Positions 46,852 to 56,463 are shown, counted from the first letter of the stretch. The stretch is 64,000 nt of DNA from Sporolactobacillus kofuensis (GCF_024125425.1 NZ_JAMXWN010000007.1:97498-161497), one strand, 5' to 3'. Program-made: numbers and translations. The notes: generated by a model not told the origin, from the letters alone.

Positions 46852-47826
46852 ATGACCATCAAATATTCTGTAGTGGTTCCCGTGTTCAATGAAGAGAAAG
46901 TGATTTATGAATCCTACAAGCGATTAAAGACAGTAATGGACCGTACTTATGAACCTTATGAATTACTCTTTGTCAATGATGGCAGCAAGGACCGAACATC
47001 AGAGATGTTGAACTACATTTCTGAAGGGGATACCCATGTAAAAGTCCTTGAATTCTCAAGAAATTTTGGTCACCAGATCGCAATAACTGCAGGCATGGAT
47101 TATGCTACTGGACAAGCAATTGTCGTAATTGATGCAGATCTTCAGGATCCCCCAGAAATGATCTTGAAAATGATTGACAAATGGGGAGAAGGTTTTGATG
47201 TCGTCTACGGTAAGCGGATCGAGCGAAAAGGCGAGACCTTTTTCAAAAAAATGACTGCAGCCCTCTTTTATCGAACATTACGTCTATCCACGGATATTGA
47301 TATTCCTTTGGATACTGGTGATTTTCGATTAATTGATCGCCGCGTCTGTAATGAGATGAAGAGAATCCCTGAAAAGAATCGTTTCATGCGCGGTCTCGTC
47401 AGCTGGGTGGGTTTTAATCAGACTGCGATTGAATACGTGCGTGATGAGCGTCTTGCAGGTGAAACGAAGTATCCGCTTAAGAAAATGCTGAAACTGTCGA
47501 TTGATGGATTAACTTCCTTTTCGTATAAGCCCTTGAAAATAGCAACGTATAGTGGTGCATTGCTTTCGATTGCCGGCTTTGTCTACATGATTGTTGCGCT
47601 TGCACTCAGGTTCTTTACATCGAGTACCGTACCGGGGTGGACATCGCTTATTGTTATTCAATTGCTGTTTAGCGGGTTCACGTTATTCATATTAGGTGTG
47701 ATTGGTGAATACATCGGCAGAATTTATGATGAAACGAAAGATCGACCATTGTATATTGTGAAAGAAGCTAAGGGATTTAGCTCAGCTCATCGGGTGCGCG
47801 CGATGACCAGTGTAAAACACGGTTAA
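46852..47826 (+). CDS. GT2-family glycosyltransferase, polyprenyl-phosphate type (YkcC-like)
   Basis: 324 aa. The N-terminal GT2 domain has VVPVFNEEKVIYESYKRL, FVNDGSKDRT, and DADLQDPPEMI (DxD-type metal site). DTGDFRLIDRRV follows, and two C-terminal transmembrane helices lie at about 232-255 and 268-290. Relatives transfer a sugar to undecaprenyl phosphate. With the upstream PMT-like enzyme it forms a donor-synthesis/transfer pair, as in the B. subtilis ykcB-ykcC pair. AGGGAGGC precedes the ATG. Confidence 0.9.
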   Translation: MTIKYSVVVPVFNEEKVIYESYKRLKTVMDRTYEPYELLFVNDGSKDRTSEMLNYISEGDTHVKVLEFSRNFGHQIAITAGMDYATGQAIVVIDADLQDPPEMILKMIDKWGEGFDVVYGKRIERKGETFFKKMTAALFYRTLRLSTDIDIPLDTGDFRLIDRRVCNEMKRIPEKNRFMRGLVSWVGFNQTAIEYVRDERLAGETKYPLKKMLKLSIDGLTSFSYKPLKIATYSGALLSIAGFVYMIVALALRFFTSSTVPGWTSLIVIQLLFSGFTLFILGVIGEYIGRIYDETKDRPLYIVKEAKGFSSAHRVRAMTSVKHG

Positions 47827-47835
47827 GCAGAAATG

Positions 47836-47879
47836 AAGCGGAGAGAAAAAGTGATTTTTTCTCTCCGCTTTTCTTTTTT
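47836..47879 (+). terminator. Terminator of the ykcBC-like operon
   Basis: AAGCGGAGAGAAAAA and TTTTTTCTCTCCGCTT arms with a 4-nt loop, then TTCTTTTTT. It can also serve the converging chemoreceptor gene. Confidence 0.85.
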
Positions 47880-47958
47880 AGTACTCAAGATTGACTTTTT
47901 GCCCCTCACTTTGGGAGCGTATCTTCTTAGGATCATCGTGCACTTCTTTAGGTAATCT

Positions 47959-49323
47959 TTAAACGGTTAAATCCACACCAAACACACCGAGGATTTCACC
48001 TTGGTGGCGAATTGGGAAAGAAAGTGTGACACAAGGCCGTTTCGTGATCGCAGAATAATAAGGATTAGAGATAAAGGATGATCCGCTAAGCGCCTCATTA
48101 AACCATTTACGTGCCCCTGCATTTGCAAGTGCGGCTGCTGGATCGGAATAAATAAACGAACCATCCGGAAGATTTGACCAGACTGCTTCAAGTTCTGGTA
48201 ATTCATTTCTGAGCATGGTAAAAATTGCTTGATGCCGAATGGAATCAATGGGCATCAATGGATGTTCTTTTATAAATTGAAGGATCTTTCCTTTTACATG
48301 TTCAATCAGTCTCGGGTCGATCAGGATTGTTGATTCTTTGTCCTGCTGAATAGAAGTCTGGAGTTCATTCGACGTCTGGATCAATTGTTTATTTAGAGCG
48401 AGCATCTGATCAATACTTTGAAATTGATTGGCAACATCCTGTTCCACAGTTTCTGCAAGTGCCTGGTTTGTTTGGGCCATTGCAGAGATCTGATTGATTA
48501 AATCAGAAACTGCTGAAATGCTAGCTGTTTGTTCATCAACGGAAGCGGCTGATTCTTTACTGCCAAGCATCATGGTTTCTAGTTTCGCTTTAAACGTATC
48601 AAGATGGGCAACAATCGCCTTCAGTTTTTCAGATCCATGATCGATTTCAATCGATTCTTTATTGACGCGCTCCGTTGATTTTTTTATTTCATTTTGTATC
48701 AACTGCGTTGTAGATTTTGTTTCCTGAACAGCTTGCTGTGTTTCTCCTGATAGTTTACGAATTTCACTTGCGACAACGGAAAAGCCTTTGCCTGCCTCAC
48801 CTGCTCTTGCCGCTTCAATCGCAGCATTCAAAGAAAGAATATTCGTTTCTTCGGAAATAGAACCGATGAATTTGAAAACTTGATCAATTTTCTTTGAGTG
48901 ATCGACAAGTTCATTCATCTGTCTGATGAGCTCATGGTGACCGCGTAAAATACCGCTCATTGTTCGTTCTAATTCACTGATTGACTTTAATGAGAAGATC
49001 AGATCATCGTAGGTCTGCTCGCTATCTGTATGAACACTATTAACAATTGAAAGAATTTTTTCTGCAGACTGCCTGATCTGCTGCATTTCTTGATTAACCT
49101 GTGCCGTATCATCCGCAGTTCGGCTTGTATGTATTTTGAATTCTGAAACACTGGCTTGACTGGAGCTGGATGCTTCATGCAAAGTCTCTGCGGCATGCCG
49201 TAATTGTTCCACAATTCCTTTTAATTGATCGGCTGCAACTTGAATTCTGCCGATTGATGCCACTTCTGTATTTGAGTGAGCGGTAGTCTTGATGTTTTGC
49301 TTTTTTCTTTTCAAAAGTGACAT
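47959..49323 (-). CDS. Soluble chemoreceptor with C-terminal sensor domain
   Basis: About 454 aa without any transmembrane helix. The signalling domain occupies about residues 30-320 with the tip [32 protein letters not shown]. The C-terminal 120 residues look like a PDC/Cache-type sensor: [21 protein letters not shown] and [22 protein letters not shown]. This reverses the usual order and places the sensor inside the cell. ATG 49323 fits GGGGG better than ATG 49329. No other chemotaxis gene is nearby. Confidence 0.88.
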   Translation of the reverse strand: MSLLKRKKQNIKTTAHSNTEVASIGRIQVAADQLKGIVEQLRHAAETLHEASSSSQASVSEFKIHTSRTADDTAQVNQEMQQIRQSAEKILSIVNSVHTDSEQTYDDLIFSLKSISELERTMSGILRGHHELIRQMNELVDHSKKIDQVFKFIGSISEETNILSLNAAIEAARAGEAGKGFSVVASEIRKLSGETQQAVQETKSTTQLIQNEIKKSTERVNKESIEIDHGSEKLKAIVAHLDTFKAKLETMMLGSKESAASVDEQTASISAVSDLINQISAMAQTNQALAETVEQDVANQFQSIDQMLALNKQLIQTSNELQTSIQQDKESTILIDPRLIEHVKGKILQFIKEHPLMPIDSIRHQAIFTMLRNELPELEAVWSNLPDGSFIYSDPAAALANAGARKWFNEALSGSSFISNPYYSAITKRPCVTLSFPIRHQGEILGVFGVDLTV

Positions 49324-49636
49324 GCTCATTCCCCCAATTTATGACATTTTTTTTATAAATCGAGTATATCATGTTGTGATCAAATATTCTTATTTTTAAA
49401 AAGATAAAAACAAAAAAAATAAATGATCATAGGTTATCAGAATAACAGCTGTTCCATTTGTTACGAATGACTGATAAGTATGTCAGGTTTTTCATTGTTC
49501 TTACTCATCTTCAGTGATTGTGATAAGATGATAGAGGCATTTTGAAGACTTCAGAAGCAGCCAGAGAAATGACTTGCAGTTTCTCGCCAGTCTTAAGGTA
49601 GGTAACGAGAAACACAACATGAATGAGGGGATTTTT

Positions 49637-50443
49637 TTGAACCAGCCAATTGGTGTGATCGACTCGGGTGTGGGAGGACTAACTGTTGCCCGGGAAATCA
49701 TGAGACAATTACCAAAAGAGAAGATTGTTTATTTAGGCGATAATCAACGCTGTCCCTATGGGCCGCGTCCTGTTGAGGAAGTACGCCAGTATACATGGCA
49801 GATGATTCACTATTTACGTGAACATCATTCGATTAAAATGCTAGTGATTGCATGTAATACAGCGACTGCCGCTGCATATGAACAAATTAAGAGAGCTCTT
49901 GATATTCCAGTGATTGGTGTTATCCGTCCGGGTGCACGTTCTGCACTAAAAGTGAGTCGCAGCCTTCATATAGGCGTCATTGGTACGATTGGAACAATAA
50001 AAAGTGAGGCTTATCAACAAGCGCTCCTTGATATTAATAATGAGGTTATCGTAAGTAGCCTTGCTTGTCCGGAGTTTGTACCACTTGTTGAGTCAAATAA
50101 TCTCAGCAGTCTTGAAACATATAAAACGATTACTAAACGGCTAAATGAATTGCATGGGGATGAGAATATGGATACGCTCATTCTGGGGTGTACCCATTAT
50201 CCGATGCTTCGACCACAAATTCAGAAGGCAATGGGTTCGAGAATAAAACTGATTGATTCCGGTGAAGAGACTGCGCTGGAAGTAAGTACTGTTCTTTATC
50301 ATAAAAATCTGGCGAGAGAAGAATCTTCTCAGCCGATTCATCACTTTTATACAACAGGTTCGGCACAGATGATGGAGACAATAGGTGAACAATTACTGGG
50401 TTATAGACCGGATGTAAAGACCGTTCGCATTGATCAAGACTAA
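49637..50443 (+). CDS. murI: Glutamate racemase
   Basis: Makes D-glutamate for peptidoglycan (racE in B. subtilis). The product of about 268 aa starts fMet-NQPIGVIDSGVGGLTVAREI and has both catalytic cysteines (VIACNTATAAA and LILGCTHYPML). TTG 49637 is chosen because GAGGGG lies 6 nt upstream and the family starts here; the frame is open to ATG 49619 and ATG 49574. It resumes the conserved order after the accessory block. Confidence 0.93.
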   Translation: MNQPIGVIDSGVGGLTVAREIMRQLPKEKIVYLGDNQRCPYGPRPVEEVRQYTWQMIHYLREHHSIKMLVIACNTATAAAYEQIKRALDIPVIGVIRPGARSALKVSRSLHIGVIGTIGTIKSEAYQQALLDINNEVIVSSLACPEFVPLVESNNLSSLETYKTITKRLNELHGDENMDTLILGCTHYPMLRPQIQKAMGSRIKLIDSGEETALEVSTVLYHKNLAREESSQPIHHFYTTGSAQMMETIGEQLLGYRPDVKTVRIDQD

Positions 50444-50531
50444 GCTGCTTTTCTAGGCGCAAGAGGTCTAATCATTTGGATTGCTCGTATACATGATAGT
50501 ACAACCCATAGGGAACGAGGAGGGTACGAAC

Positions 50532-51548
50532 ATGTATCGACGAACATCGATGATTATTACCGGCGTTTCACTTATTTTATCTATAGGACTTCTTTCGGGC
50601 TGCGGTGTGGCAGATCGTCAACCGGACAGTGTCAGCTATGTCAACAGCAAAGCGGATCTAACCAAGAGTGGTCGACATCCGCAATTTACAGCAAGAGTGT
50701 TGTACTTAATGGACGCAAATGGTTATGTTGTACCGCAAATGCTGGGCTTGCCGAACACTAAATCATCGGTGAGACAGGTGCTGAACTATTTGGTTGATGA
50801 TGGACCAGTTGCCAACGCATTGCCCAATGGATTTCGGGCAACTCTGCCTTCAGGAACTGAAATTCTCAACGTTTTAAACGATCAACGAGGCAATTTAACA
50901 GTGAATTTCTCAAAAGAACTTTTGGATACACCGGTGAGTAATCAGAATCGGGCTGTTCAATCGATTGTATGGACGCTTACTCAGTTTCAATCGGTAAAAA
51001 CAGTGACCATTACTGTCGAAGGGAAGCAGCTGGATAAATGGCCGGCCGTTCAAAATGCATCAGGAAGAATGCTTACTCGGGCAGATGGCATTAATCAGGT
51101 GGCTGGAGATGTGGCAGATTTAACAGGCAGTGAACCTGTAACCGTTTATTATATGGCTGCAAATAAAGGAAAAACGTACGATGTACCGGTTACGGTTCGT
51201 GCAGATGGACGTACTGATCAAGTCACAACCATGGTTCATGCGCTAATTCATGAGCCGGCCACAAGTAATTTAATTTCGCCAATGAACCCTGATAGCCAAT
51301 TGATGAGCAAGCCGAAAATTGAGAATGGTACTGTTTTTCTCCATTTTAATGATGCAATTTATGATAATAAAAAGGCAAAAACAATTAATGATCAGGTCCT
51401 GCGGAGCCTCGTCCTGACATTGACCGAAGATCCTGCCATTCAAAAAGTATCTATTCAAGTCGGCCAATCAACAAAGATCACTTTGGAATCGGGAAGGATA
51501 TTATCCGGTCCGGTTTCTCGAGAGATGGTCGATGCAACCGGTCTATAA
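50532..51548 (+). CDS. gerM: Germination/sporulation lipoprotein GerM
   Basis: 338-aa lipoprotein (lipobox LLSGC, Cys at about 23) needed in B. subtilis for normal sporulation and germination, in the engulfment-associated channel machinery. Two tandem GerMN domains are visible (about 60-185: TARVLYLMDANGYVVP; about 210-330: VTVYYMAANKGKTYDVP). ATG 50532 follows GAGGAGGG. It lies between murI and rph, as in B. subtilis. Confidence 0.93.
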   Translation: MYRRTSMIITGVSLILSIGLLSGCGVADRQPDSVSYVNSKADLTKSGRHPQFTARVLYLMDANGYVVPQMLGLPNTKSSVRQVLNYLVDDGPVANALPNGFRATLPSGTEILNVLNDQRGNLTVNFSKELLDTPVSNQNRAVQSIVWTLTQFQSVKTVTITVEGKQLDKWPAVQNASGRMLTRADGINQVAGDVADLTGSEPVTVYYMAANKGKTYDVPVTVRADGRTDQVTTMVHALIHEPATSNLISPMNPDSQLMSKPKIENGTVFLHFNDAIYDNKKAKTINDQVLRSLVLTLTEDPAIQKVSIQVGQSTKITLESGRILSGPVSREMVDATGL

Positions 51549-51574
51549 TTGTGAAAAGTAAAATATGGTATAGT

Positions 51575-51603
51575 AAGAGGAGCAAAAAGGCTCCTCTTTT
51601 ACT
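51575..51603 (+). terminator. Terminator of gerM
   Basis: AAGAGGAG and CTCCTCTT arms around a short A-rich loop, then TTTT. Confidence 0.8.
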
Positions 51604-51647
51604 TTGTGGTTGTTGTACTAAGTTTGATCATTCAAATAAAAATATAG

Positions 51648-51680
51648 GAGCAATCAAAGCACACGTAATGCAAAATAAGG
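51648..51680 (+). repeat. Intergenic repeat remnant (right end and tail)
   Basis: GAGCAATCAAAGCAC and TAATGCAAAATAAGG match the right end and tail of copies C and F. The left part is missing. It lies in the gerM-rph spacer. Confidence 0.45.
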
Positions 51681-51799
51681 GCTTCGCTTAGTGTTTTAAA
51701 TTCCATAACCTTTTGGATAGCCTCTTTAACGTTGGGGTTGTTCAGGTTTCACTAGAAATTTTTCTTTTAAATTATTGGTACACGGAGGCAAAAGACAGA

Positions 51800-52552
51800 A
51801 TGAGACCAGACGGAAGAGCAAGTGACGAACTAAGGTCTGTTCAAATACAGCCGGATTTTATTATTCATCCTGAAGGATCTGTTCTAATAACCATTGGCAG
51901 AACAAAAGTAATCTGTAACGCAAGTATTGAGGATCGAGTTCCCCCATTTTTACGTGGACAGAAGAAAGGCTGGATCACCGCAGAGTATTCTATGTTACCA
52001 CGAGCAACGCCGGAACGTACGATTCGGGAATCATCGAAAGGCAAAGTGACCGGAAGAACAATGGAAATTCAACGGTTAATTGGACGCGCACTTCGATCTG
52101 TGGTTGATCTCCAAGCGATCGGTGAACGAACGATTTGGATCGACTGTGATGTGATTCAGGCGGACGGTGGTACACGGACAGCTTCAATTACCGGAGCATT
52201 TGTAGCTATGGTTCTTGCATTAAGACGTGCACAAGAACGAAAACAGGTGAACCATTTGCCAATTAAGTCTTATTTAGCGGCTACTTCAGTCGGCATTCAT
52301 CCCGTGTACGGCCCGGTACTAGATCTATGCTATAAAGAGGATTCCACAACGGATGTAGATATGAATATTGTCATGAATGGTCATGATGAGTATATTGAGA
52401 TCCAAGGTACCGGTGAAGAAGCTACGTTCAATGAAAATGAGCTTGCTGACTTGCTCGGTCTTGCAAAGAAAGGCATTCATGAGCTGATTGAAGTTGAAAA
52501 AGCAGTGCTTGGTGATTTATTCAATGAGCAGAAGGTGGGATCAAGCAAATGA
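51800..52552 (+). CDS. rph: Ribonuclease PH
   Basis: Phosphorolytic 3'-5' exoribonuclease that matures tRNA 3' ends; 250 aa. [16 protein letters not shown], the phosphate site [14 protein letters not shown] and [18 protein letters not shown] are diagnostic. ATG 51800 is the family start; upstream frame from 51713 is not supported. It overlaps rdgB by 4 bp. Confidence 0.96.
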   Translation: MRPDGRASDELRSVQIQPDFIIHPEGSVLITIGRTKVICNASIEDRVPPFLRGQKKGWITAEYSMLPRATPERTIRESSKGKVTGRTMEIQRLIGRALRSVVDLQAIGERTIWIDCDVIQADGGTRTASITGAFVAMVLALRRAQERKQVNHLPIKSYLAATSVGIHPVYGPVLDLCYKEDSTTDVDMNIVMNGHDEYIEIQGTGEEATFNENELADLLGLAKKGIHELIEVEKAVLGDLFNEQKVGSSK

Positions 52553-53154
52553 CAAAAGTCCTCATTGCTTCGAACAATCCGGGGAAAATAAAAGAATTCA
52601 AGACATTACTCGCCGATTTCGGCGTAGAAGTCTTTTCATTGAAGGACATGGATATACATACGGACGTACCTGAAACGGGGACGACCTTCCGTGAAAATGC
52701 AGCGCTTAAAGCAGAAACATTAGCCCATCAGACGGGTATGATTACCCTTGCTGATGACTCAGGACTTTGTGTTGATGCACTCGATGGTGAGCCGGGAATA
52801 TTCTCTGCCCGCTACGCAGGACTGGATAAGAATAGTGAAAAGAATATAGATCTGTTACTTAGTAAGTTAGCTGATGTGTCAGAAGAAGAACGAAAGGCGC
52901 ACTTCGTTTGTGTCCTCGCACTAAGTCTGCCCAATCAACCGACACATTTTGCTGAGGGCCGATGTGACGGGCGTGTTACTAAGGAAAGGCACGGAGCATC
53001 CGGCTTTGGGTATGATCCTATTTTTCTTATTCCAGAAAAACAGCTGACTTTTGCTCAAATGGGGGAAGAAGAGAAAAATAAGATGAGCCATCGTGCACGA
53101 GCACTCCGAGTCTTGCAGGAAAAATGGACAAGCTGGGTAGGTGAACGCTCATGA
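52549..53154 (+). CDS. rdgB: Non-canonical purine NTP pyrophosphatase (RdgB/HAM1 family)
   Basis: Removes ITP, dITP and XTP from the nucleotide pool; 201 aa. [38 protein letters not shown] and [12 protein letters not shown] are hallmark motifs. It overlaps rph upstream and the phosphodiesterase gene downstream by 4 bp each, indicating one translationally coupled operon. Confidence 0.95.
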   Translation: MTKVLIASNNPGKIKEFKTLLADFGVEVFSLKDMDIHTDVPETGTTFRENAALKAETLAHQTGMITLADDSGLCVDALDGEPGIFSARYAGLDKNSEKNIDLLLSKLADVSEEERKAHFVCVLALSLPNQPTHFAEGRCDGRVTKERHGASGFGYDPIFLIPEKQLTFAQMGEEEKNKMSHRARALRVLQEKWTSWVGERS

Positions 53155-53675
53155 AAGGGCTGATCGTCAGCGATACACATGGCTTTACGCGTGAATTATC
53201 AGTGTTAAAGCAGCGCTATGCCGGTAAACTAGACTTCATGATTCACTGTGGTGATTCTGAATTACAACCAAACTGTACGGAAATGGAAGGCTTTCTGTCC
53301 GTCGAAGGCAATTGTGATGTTCCCAAAGCTTATCCAAATGAACGTATTGAGCAATTTGGAAATTTGAAATTTTTTATTGCACATGGTCATCTTCTAGGTG
53401 TTCGTCAGTCTTCGGATCGGTTATGTTATCGTGGTCTGGAAGAACAGGCAAATGTCGTATGTTTTGGTCACACACATTTTGCAGGGACATTCCAAGAAGA
53501 AAACATGATTGTCATTAATCCGGGAAGTTTACGCTTGCCTCGAAATTACCAAGAGGGAACCTATGTGATCTTGGAACAGGATGATCAAAATAACAAAGTA
53601 ATCGTGACGTACTACACCATTGCCGGAAAACCTATAGACGAGTTTTCTAAGGAATTTAACATTGTAGGAAAATAA
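53151..53675 (+). CDS. YfcE/MJ0936-type metallophosphodiesterase (YsnB-like)
   Basis: 174-aa calcineurin-like phosphoesterase. Metal-binding motifs are complete: SDTHG, HCGDSE, VEGNCD, IAHGH and FGHTH. The physiological substrate is unknown. It is the last gene of the rph-rdgB-ysnB run, which ends in a terminator. Confidence 0.92.
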   Translation: MKGLIVSDTHGFTRELSVLKQRYAGKLDFMIHCGDSELQPNCTEMEGFLSVEGNCDVPKAYPNERIEQFGNLKFFIAHGHLLGVRQSSDRLCYRGLEEQANVVCFGHTHFAGTFQEENMIVINPGSLRLPRNYQEGTYVILEQDDQNNKVIVTYYTIAGKPIDEFSKEFNIVGK

Positions 53676-53710
53676 CTAATGGTACATTGAAGTGTATAAG
53701 GGTTAAGGAA

Positions 53711-53744
53711 AAGAGAACCGGATTCCAGTCCGGTTCTCTTTTTT
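53711..53744 (+). terminator. Terminator of rph-rdgB-ysnB
   Basis: AAGAGAACCGG and CCGGTTCTCTT form an 11-bp perfect stem, followed by TTTTT. Confidence 0.9.
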
Positions 53745-53791
53745 GCGGAAATGCACCGCTTCGTAACGGAGTGAAGAGGAGGGACACTCAT

Positions 53792-53914
53792 ATGGCGGTT
53801 ATCAGACATCATGAACTCTTTTGCCTGATAATACATATTATGTTTGTTCAGAATGAATTGAATGGGGAAATGAAGGAGCAAAAAAGCCTCTTTCACAACC
53901 CTTTTCTTGAGTAA
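53792..53914 (+). CDS. Candidate 40-aa ORF
   Basis: AGAGGAGGG lies 8 nt before ATG 53792. The product begins MAVIRHHELFCLIIHIMF and ends HNPFLE; no family is recognised. Only the ribosome binding site supports it, so it may be spurious. Confidence 0.3.
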   Translation: MAVIRHHELFCLIIHIMFVQNELNGEMKEQKSLFHNPFLE

Positions 53915-53991
53915 TCAAAGTATTTCTGATCATGGAAATGGACATACTGCCAAAAGTTAGCAGAAACAGACCGGCAGAATGAGGTGGTATT

Positions 53992-54087
53992 ATGGAGGGC
54001 AACTTCTTTAAAGGCGCCATGTGGGCAATGGTACTCTGTATTCCGTTTTGGGTAGTTGTTATTAGTTTATTGATGGCTTTATTGTGA
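53992..54087 (+). CDS. 31-aa single-helix membrane protein
   Basis: GAGGTGG precedes ATG 53992. The product begins MEGNFFKGAMWAMVLCIPFW and continues as one hydrophobic helix to the end (ISLLMALL). The head-plus-helix layout with a good ribosome binding site is typical of genuine small membrane proteins. Function is unknown. Confidence 0.5.
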   Translation: MEGNFFKGAMWAMVLCIPFWVVVISLLMALL

Positions 54088-54205
54088 ATTTTCATCATTG
54101 TTTAACTGAATGAAGCTTGCTAAAATCAAATAAACTGTATTTATTCAGAAATAACTTGAGCTGGATCAAACGGCAAAAAGAAAGACTAATAAGGAAAAAA
54201 TATTA

Positions 54206-54332
54206 TTGTAATAATTAATTTGTGAAAATATATAGAATAATTATTCATTCTTTGTTATGCTACTAGTGTAACTTGTGAAAGCAATAACCCCCCTTTTAGG
54301 TCCTTGCATAAAGGGCCCTTTTTTTCGTCATG
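54206..54332 (+). ncRNA. Candidate small RNA with C-rich motif and operator-like palindrome
   Basis: TTGTAA (54206) and TATATA (54229) form a promoter with 17-bp spacing. A perfect palindrome GAATAATTATTC (54235-54246) covers the start site. An RNA of about 85 nt would follow, with CCCCCC at 54288 and a terminator hairpin (GGTCCTT/AAGGGCC) with eight Ts to 54326. No ORF fits. C-rich unpaired runs are typical of ribosome-binding-site-targeting sRNAs such as FsrA and RoxS. Confidence 0.5.
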
Positions 54333-54470
54333 AATGAAAGGAACCAAATCATGTGCAAGTAGATAGTCCTCGTTGCATTTTATGAATTGCCCTTTGTTTC
54401 TAATAGAGAGCAACATCTTTTTTGTTCCGCTTTCCACGCGTGTGAAGTGGATTTTTTGTGCAAAAATACA

Positions 54471-54590
54471 GCGAAGATGCGAGACGCCTGCGGGACTGTT
54501 CCAGATGATCGCGAGCCAAGTGAGACCCCGCAGATTTTTACCTGAACGAGGAGGCTCACGGATCGCCCGCGGCAAGCGAGCAATCGAAGC
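54471..54590 (+). repeat. Intergenic repeat, copy H (best-preserved)
   Basis: Blocks in order: GCGAAGATGCGAGACGCCTG (54471), GATCGCGAGCCAAGTGAG (54508), CCCCGCAG (54526), CGAGGAGGCTCACGGATCGC (54547), CCGCGGCAAGCGAGCAATCG (54567). CTGCGGG can pair with CCCGCAG, and GGCTC with GAGCC, giving a folded RNA or cruciform. It lies directly before the NHEJ operon. Confidence 0.85.
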
Positions 54591-54694
54591 ATAAGTGATG
54601 AATCAAAGTTTTTCTACCAAGTTTTTCTCATTTTAAGAATTATCAGCTCATACGCTGATCGAATGTGTGCATACTAAGATCCGAGGTGAGGATC

Positions 54695-55510
54695 ATGCGT
54701 ACAATGTGGAAGGGATCGATTCAGTTTGGTCTCGTCTATATTCCAATAAAGTTATATACGGCAACAGAAGATAAAGATATCCGCTTACGCATGCTTCATA
54801 AGGAATGTATGTCACCAATTAACTACACACGAACATGCTCAAAGTGCGGAAAAGCAGTCGCAAACGAAGACATCATTAAAGGTTACGAATATACACCCGG
54901 CCAGTTTGTTGCGCTCAGTGAAAAAGAACTTGATGATCTGCAAGAAGATGTAGATAAACATATTGAGATCATTAATTTTGTGAAGTTGAGTGAAATCGAT
55001 CCGATTTATTATGAGAAATCCTATTTTATCGGACCGGACAGTGGAAATGGATTGCGTGCTTTTTCCTTGTTGAAACAGGCGATTCAGGATTCTGAGAAAA
55101 TCGGAATTGCCAATATTATTATTCGATCCAAGCAACATCTCGCTGCTATTCGCAGTTTTGAAAACGGCATGCTTCTAGAGACACTCTATTATCCGGACGA
55201 AGTGCGTAAGATTCAGGAAGTACCCGGGCTAGGAGATTTAACTGCGGAAAATGCGCAAAAGGAAATGGACATTGCCAATCAACTCATTAATCAACTAACA
55301 ACTGAATTTAAACCCGATCAATATAAAGATGATTATCGCTTGAAGCTCGAGAAATTGATTGAAGAAAAGGTATCCGGAATACCGGTTGAACAGAAGAAGG
55401 ACAAAGTGGCGCAGCACAATGTGGTGGATTTGCTTTCCGCGTTGGAGGCCAGTGTCAAAGAAACAAAGCCGAAACGGAAAACAACGACAAGGCGAAGAAA
55501 GACGGTCTGA
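54695..55510 (+). CDS. ku: DNA end-binding protein Ku
   Basis: Homodimeric ring protein of bacterial non-homologous end joining; recruits LigD to double-strand breaks. The 271-aa product has the Ku core (MWKGSIQFGLVYIPIKLYTAT, RTCSKCGKAVANEDIIKGYEY, YYPDEVRKI) and a basic C-terminal tail (KPKRKTTTRRRKTV). ATG 54695 follows GAGGTGAGG. Two ligD parts follow without a gap, giving a complete NHEJ operon. In B. subtilis this system protects spores. Confidence 0.95.
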   Translation: MRTMWKGSIQFGLVYIPIKLYTATEDKDIRLRMLHKECMSPINYTRTCSKCGKAVANEDIIKGYEYTPGQFVALSEKELDDLQEDVDKHIEIINFVKLSEIDPIYYEKSYFIGPDSGNGLRAFSLLKQAIQDSEKIGIANIIIRSKQHLAAIRSFENGMLLETLYYPDEVRKIQEVPGLGDLTAENAQKEMDIANQLINQLTTEFKPDQYKDDYRLKLEKLIEEKVSGIPVEQKKDKVAQHNVVDLLSALEASVKETKPKRKTTTRRRKTV

Positions 55511-55513
55511 ACT

Positions 55514-56461
55514 ATGAATCTTCAACCTATTGTACCCTTTGAACCGATTAAAGGAGAAGCGATCCCCGAAGGCGATGAATGGGTGCATCAAATAAAATGG
55601 GATGGAGTCCGGATCCTGACCTATTGTGATGGACATGAAGTGCGGTTATTTAACCGAAGAAAAAATGAACGAACTTCTGTATATCCTGAATTGCTCGAGA
55701 CTGATACTTTTGTTCAGAGTCACTCATTTATCTTGGATGGTGAAGTTATCGCATTAAATGATCAGGGGAAGCCTTCGTTTCATGAGGTGATGAAACGTGA
55801 TGGTATTCGGCATTTTGCCCGCGTACCTCAATTGCTCAATGCAATACCAGTCACATACATGATTTTTGATATGCTCTATTGTGATGGCAAGTGGCTTACT
55901 GAAAGACCCTTTTTCGAACGTGCAGCATTGCTTCAGAAGATCATTCGTGTCACTGATCGGATCCAACTCGTGCCAAGTTATGAAGACGGCCGGACGTTAT
56001 TCGATGTTGCACGAAAACAGGATCTGGAAGGCATTGTCTCAAAAAAAAGAAACAGTCCGTATCTCATTCATGGGAAGAATGCGAACTGGCGTAAAATAAA
56101 GAAAGTGGAGGATATCATCGCGGTTGTTGGTGGTGTCACCTATCGGGATGGATCTGTCAATGCACTCTTACTTGGTCTTTATAATCAGAAGAAACAACTG
56201 ATCTATATCGGGCGTGCAGGAACGGGTAAGCTAACGCATGAAGACTGGAAAGTCATTACAAAAGTTACTGAGTCACTGAGAAGCGAAGTACGACCGTTTC
56301 TGAAGATACCTCTTCGCGTAAAAAGTACTCAATGGTTGCAACCCGTCTTAACAGTAAAAGTCACATTTAGTGAATGGACTACGGGTCACGCTCTGAGACA
56401 ACCCATCATTCAAGCTTTTGTACAGACTGATCCTCTTCAATGCCGATTTGAGGAGGATTGA
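55514..56461 (+). CDS. ligD: ATP-dependent DNA ligase, LigD ligase part
   Basis: 315-aa ligase equal to the N-terminal half of B. subtilis LigD. Motif I VHQIKWDGVR holds the adenylated lysine; motif III FILDGEVIAL, motif IV LEGIVSKKR and motif V NWRKIKK are present, followed by the OB-fold. It starts 3 bp after ku without its own strong ribosome binding site, so translation is probably coupled. The polymerase half is a separate gene immediately downstream. Confidence 0.92.
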   Translation: MNLQPIVPFEPIKGEAIPEGDEWVHQIKWDGVRILTYCDGHEVRLFNRRKNERTSVYPELLETDTFVQSHSFILDGEVIALNDQGKPSFHEVMKRDGIRHFARVPQLLNAIPVTYMIFDMLYCDGKWLTERPFFERAALLQKIIRVTDRIQLVPSYEDGRTLFDVARKQDLEGIVSKKRNSPYLIHGKNANWRKIKKVEDIIAVVGGVTYRDGSVNALLLGLYNQKKQLIYIGRAGTGKLTHEDWKVITKVTESLRSEVRPFLKIPLRVKSTQWLQPVLTVKVTFSEWTTGHALRQPIIQAFVQTDPLQCRFEED

Positions 56462-56463
56462 GT

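Noticed and set aside
37400..49500. Prophage or integrative element in the accessory block
   Set aside because: No integrase, transposase, phage structural gene or clear att repeat is visible; only the partial gerE copy suggests a past insertion.
5120..54590. CRISPR array as an explanation of the repeats
   Set aside because: Copies are long, far apart and diverged, with no regular spacers and no cas genes.
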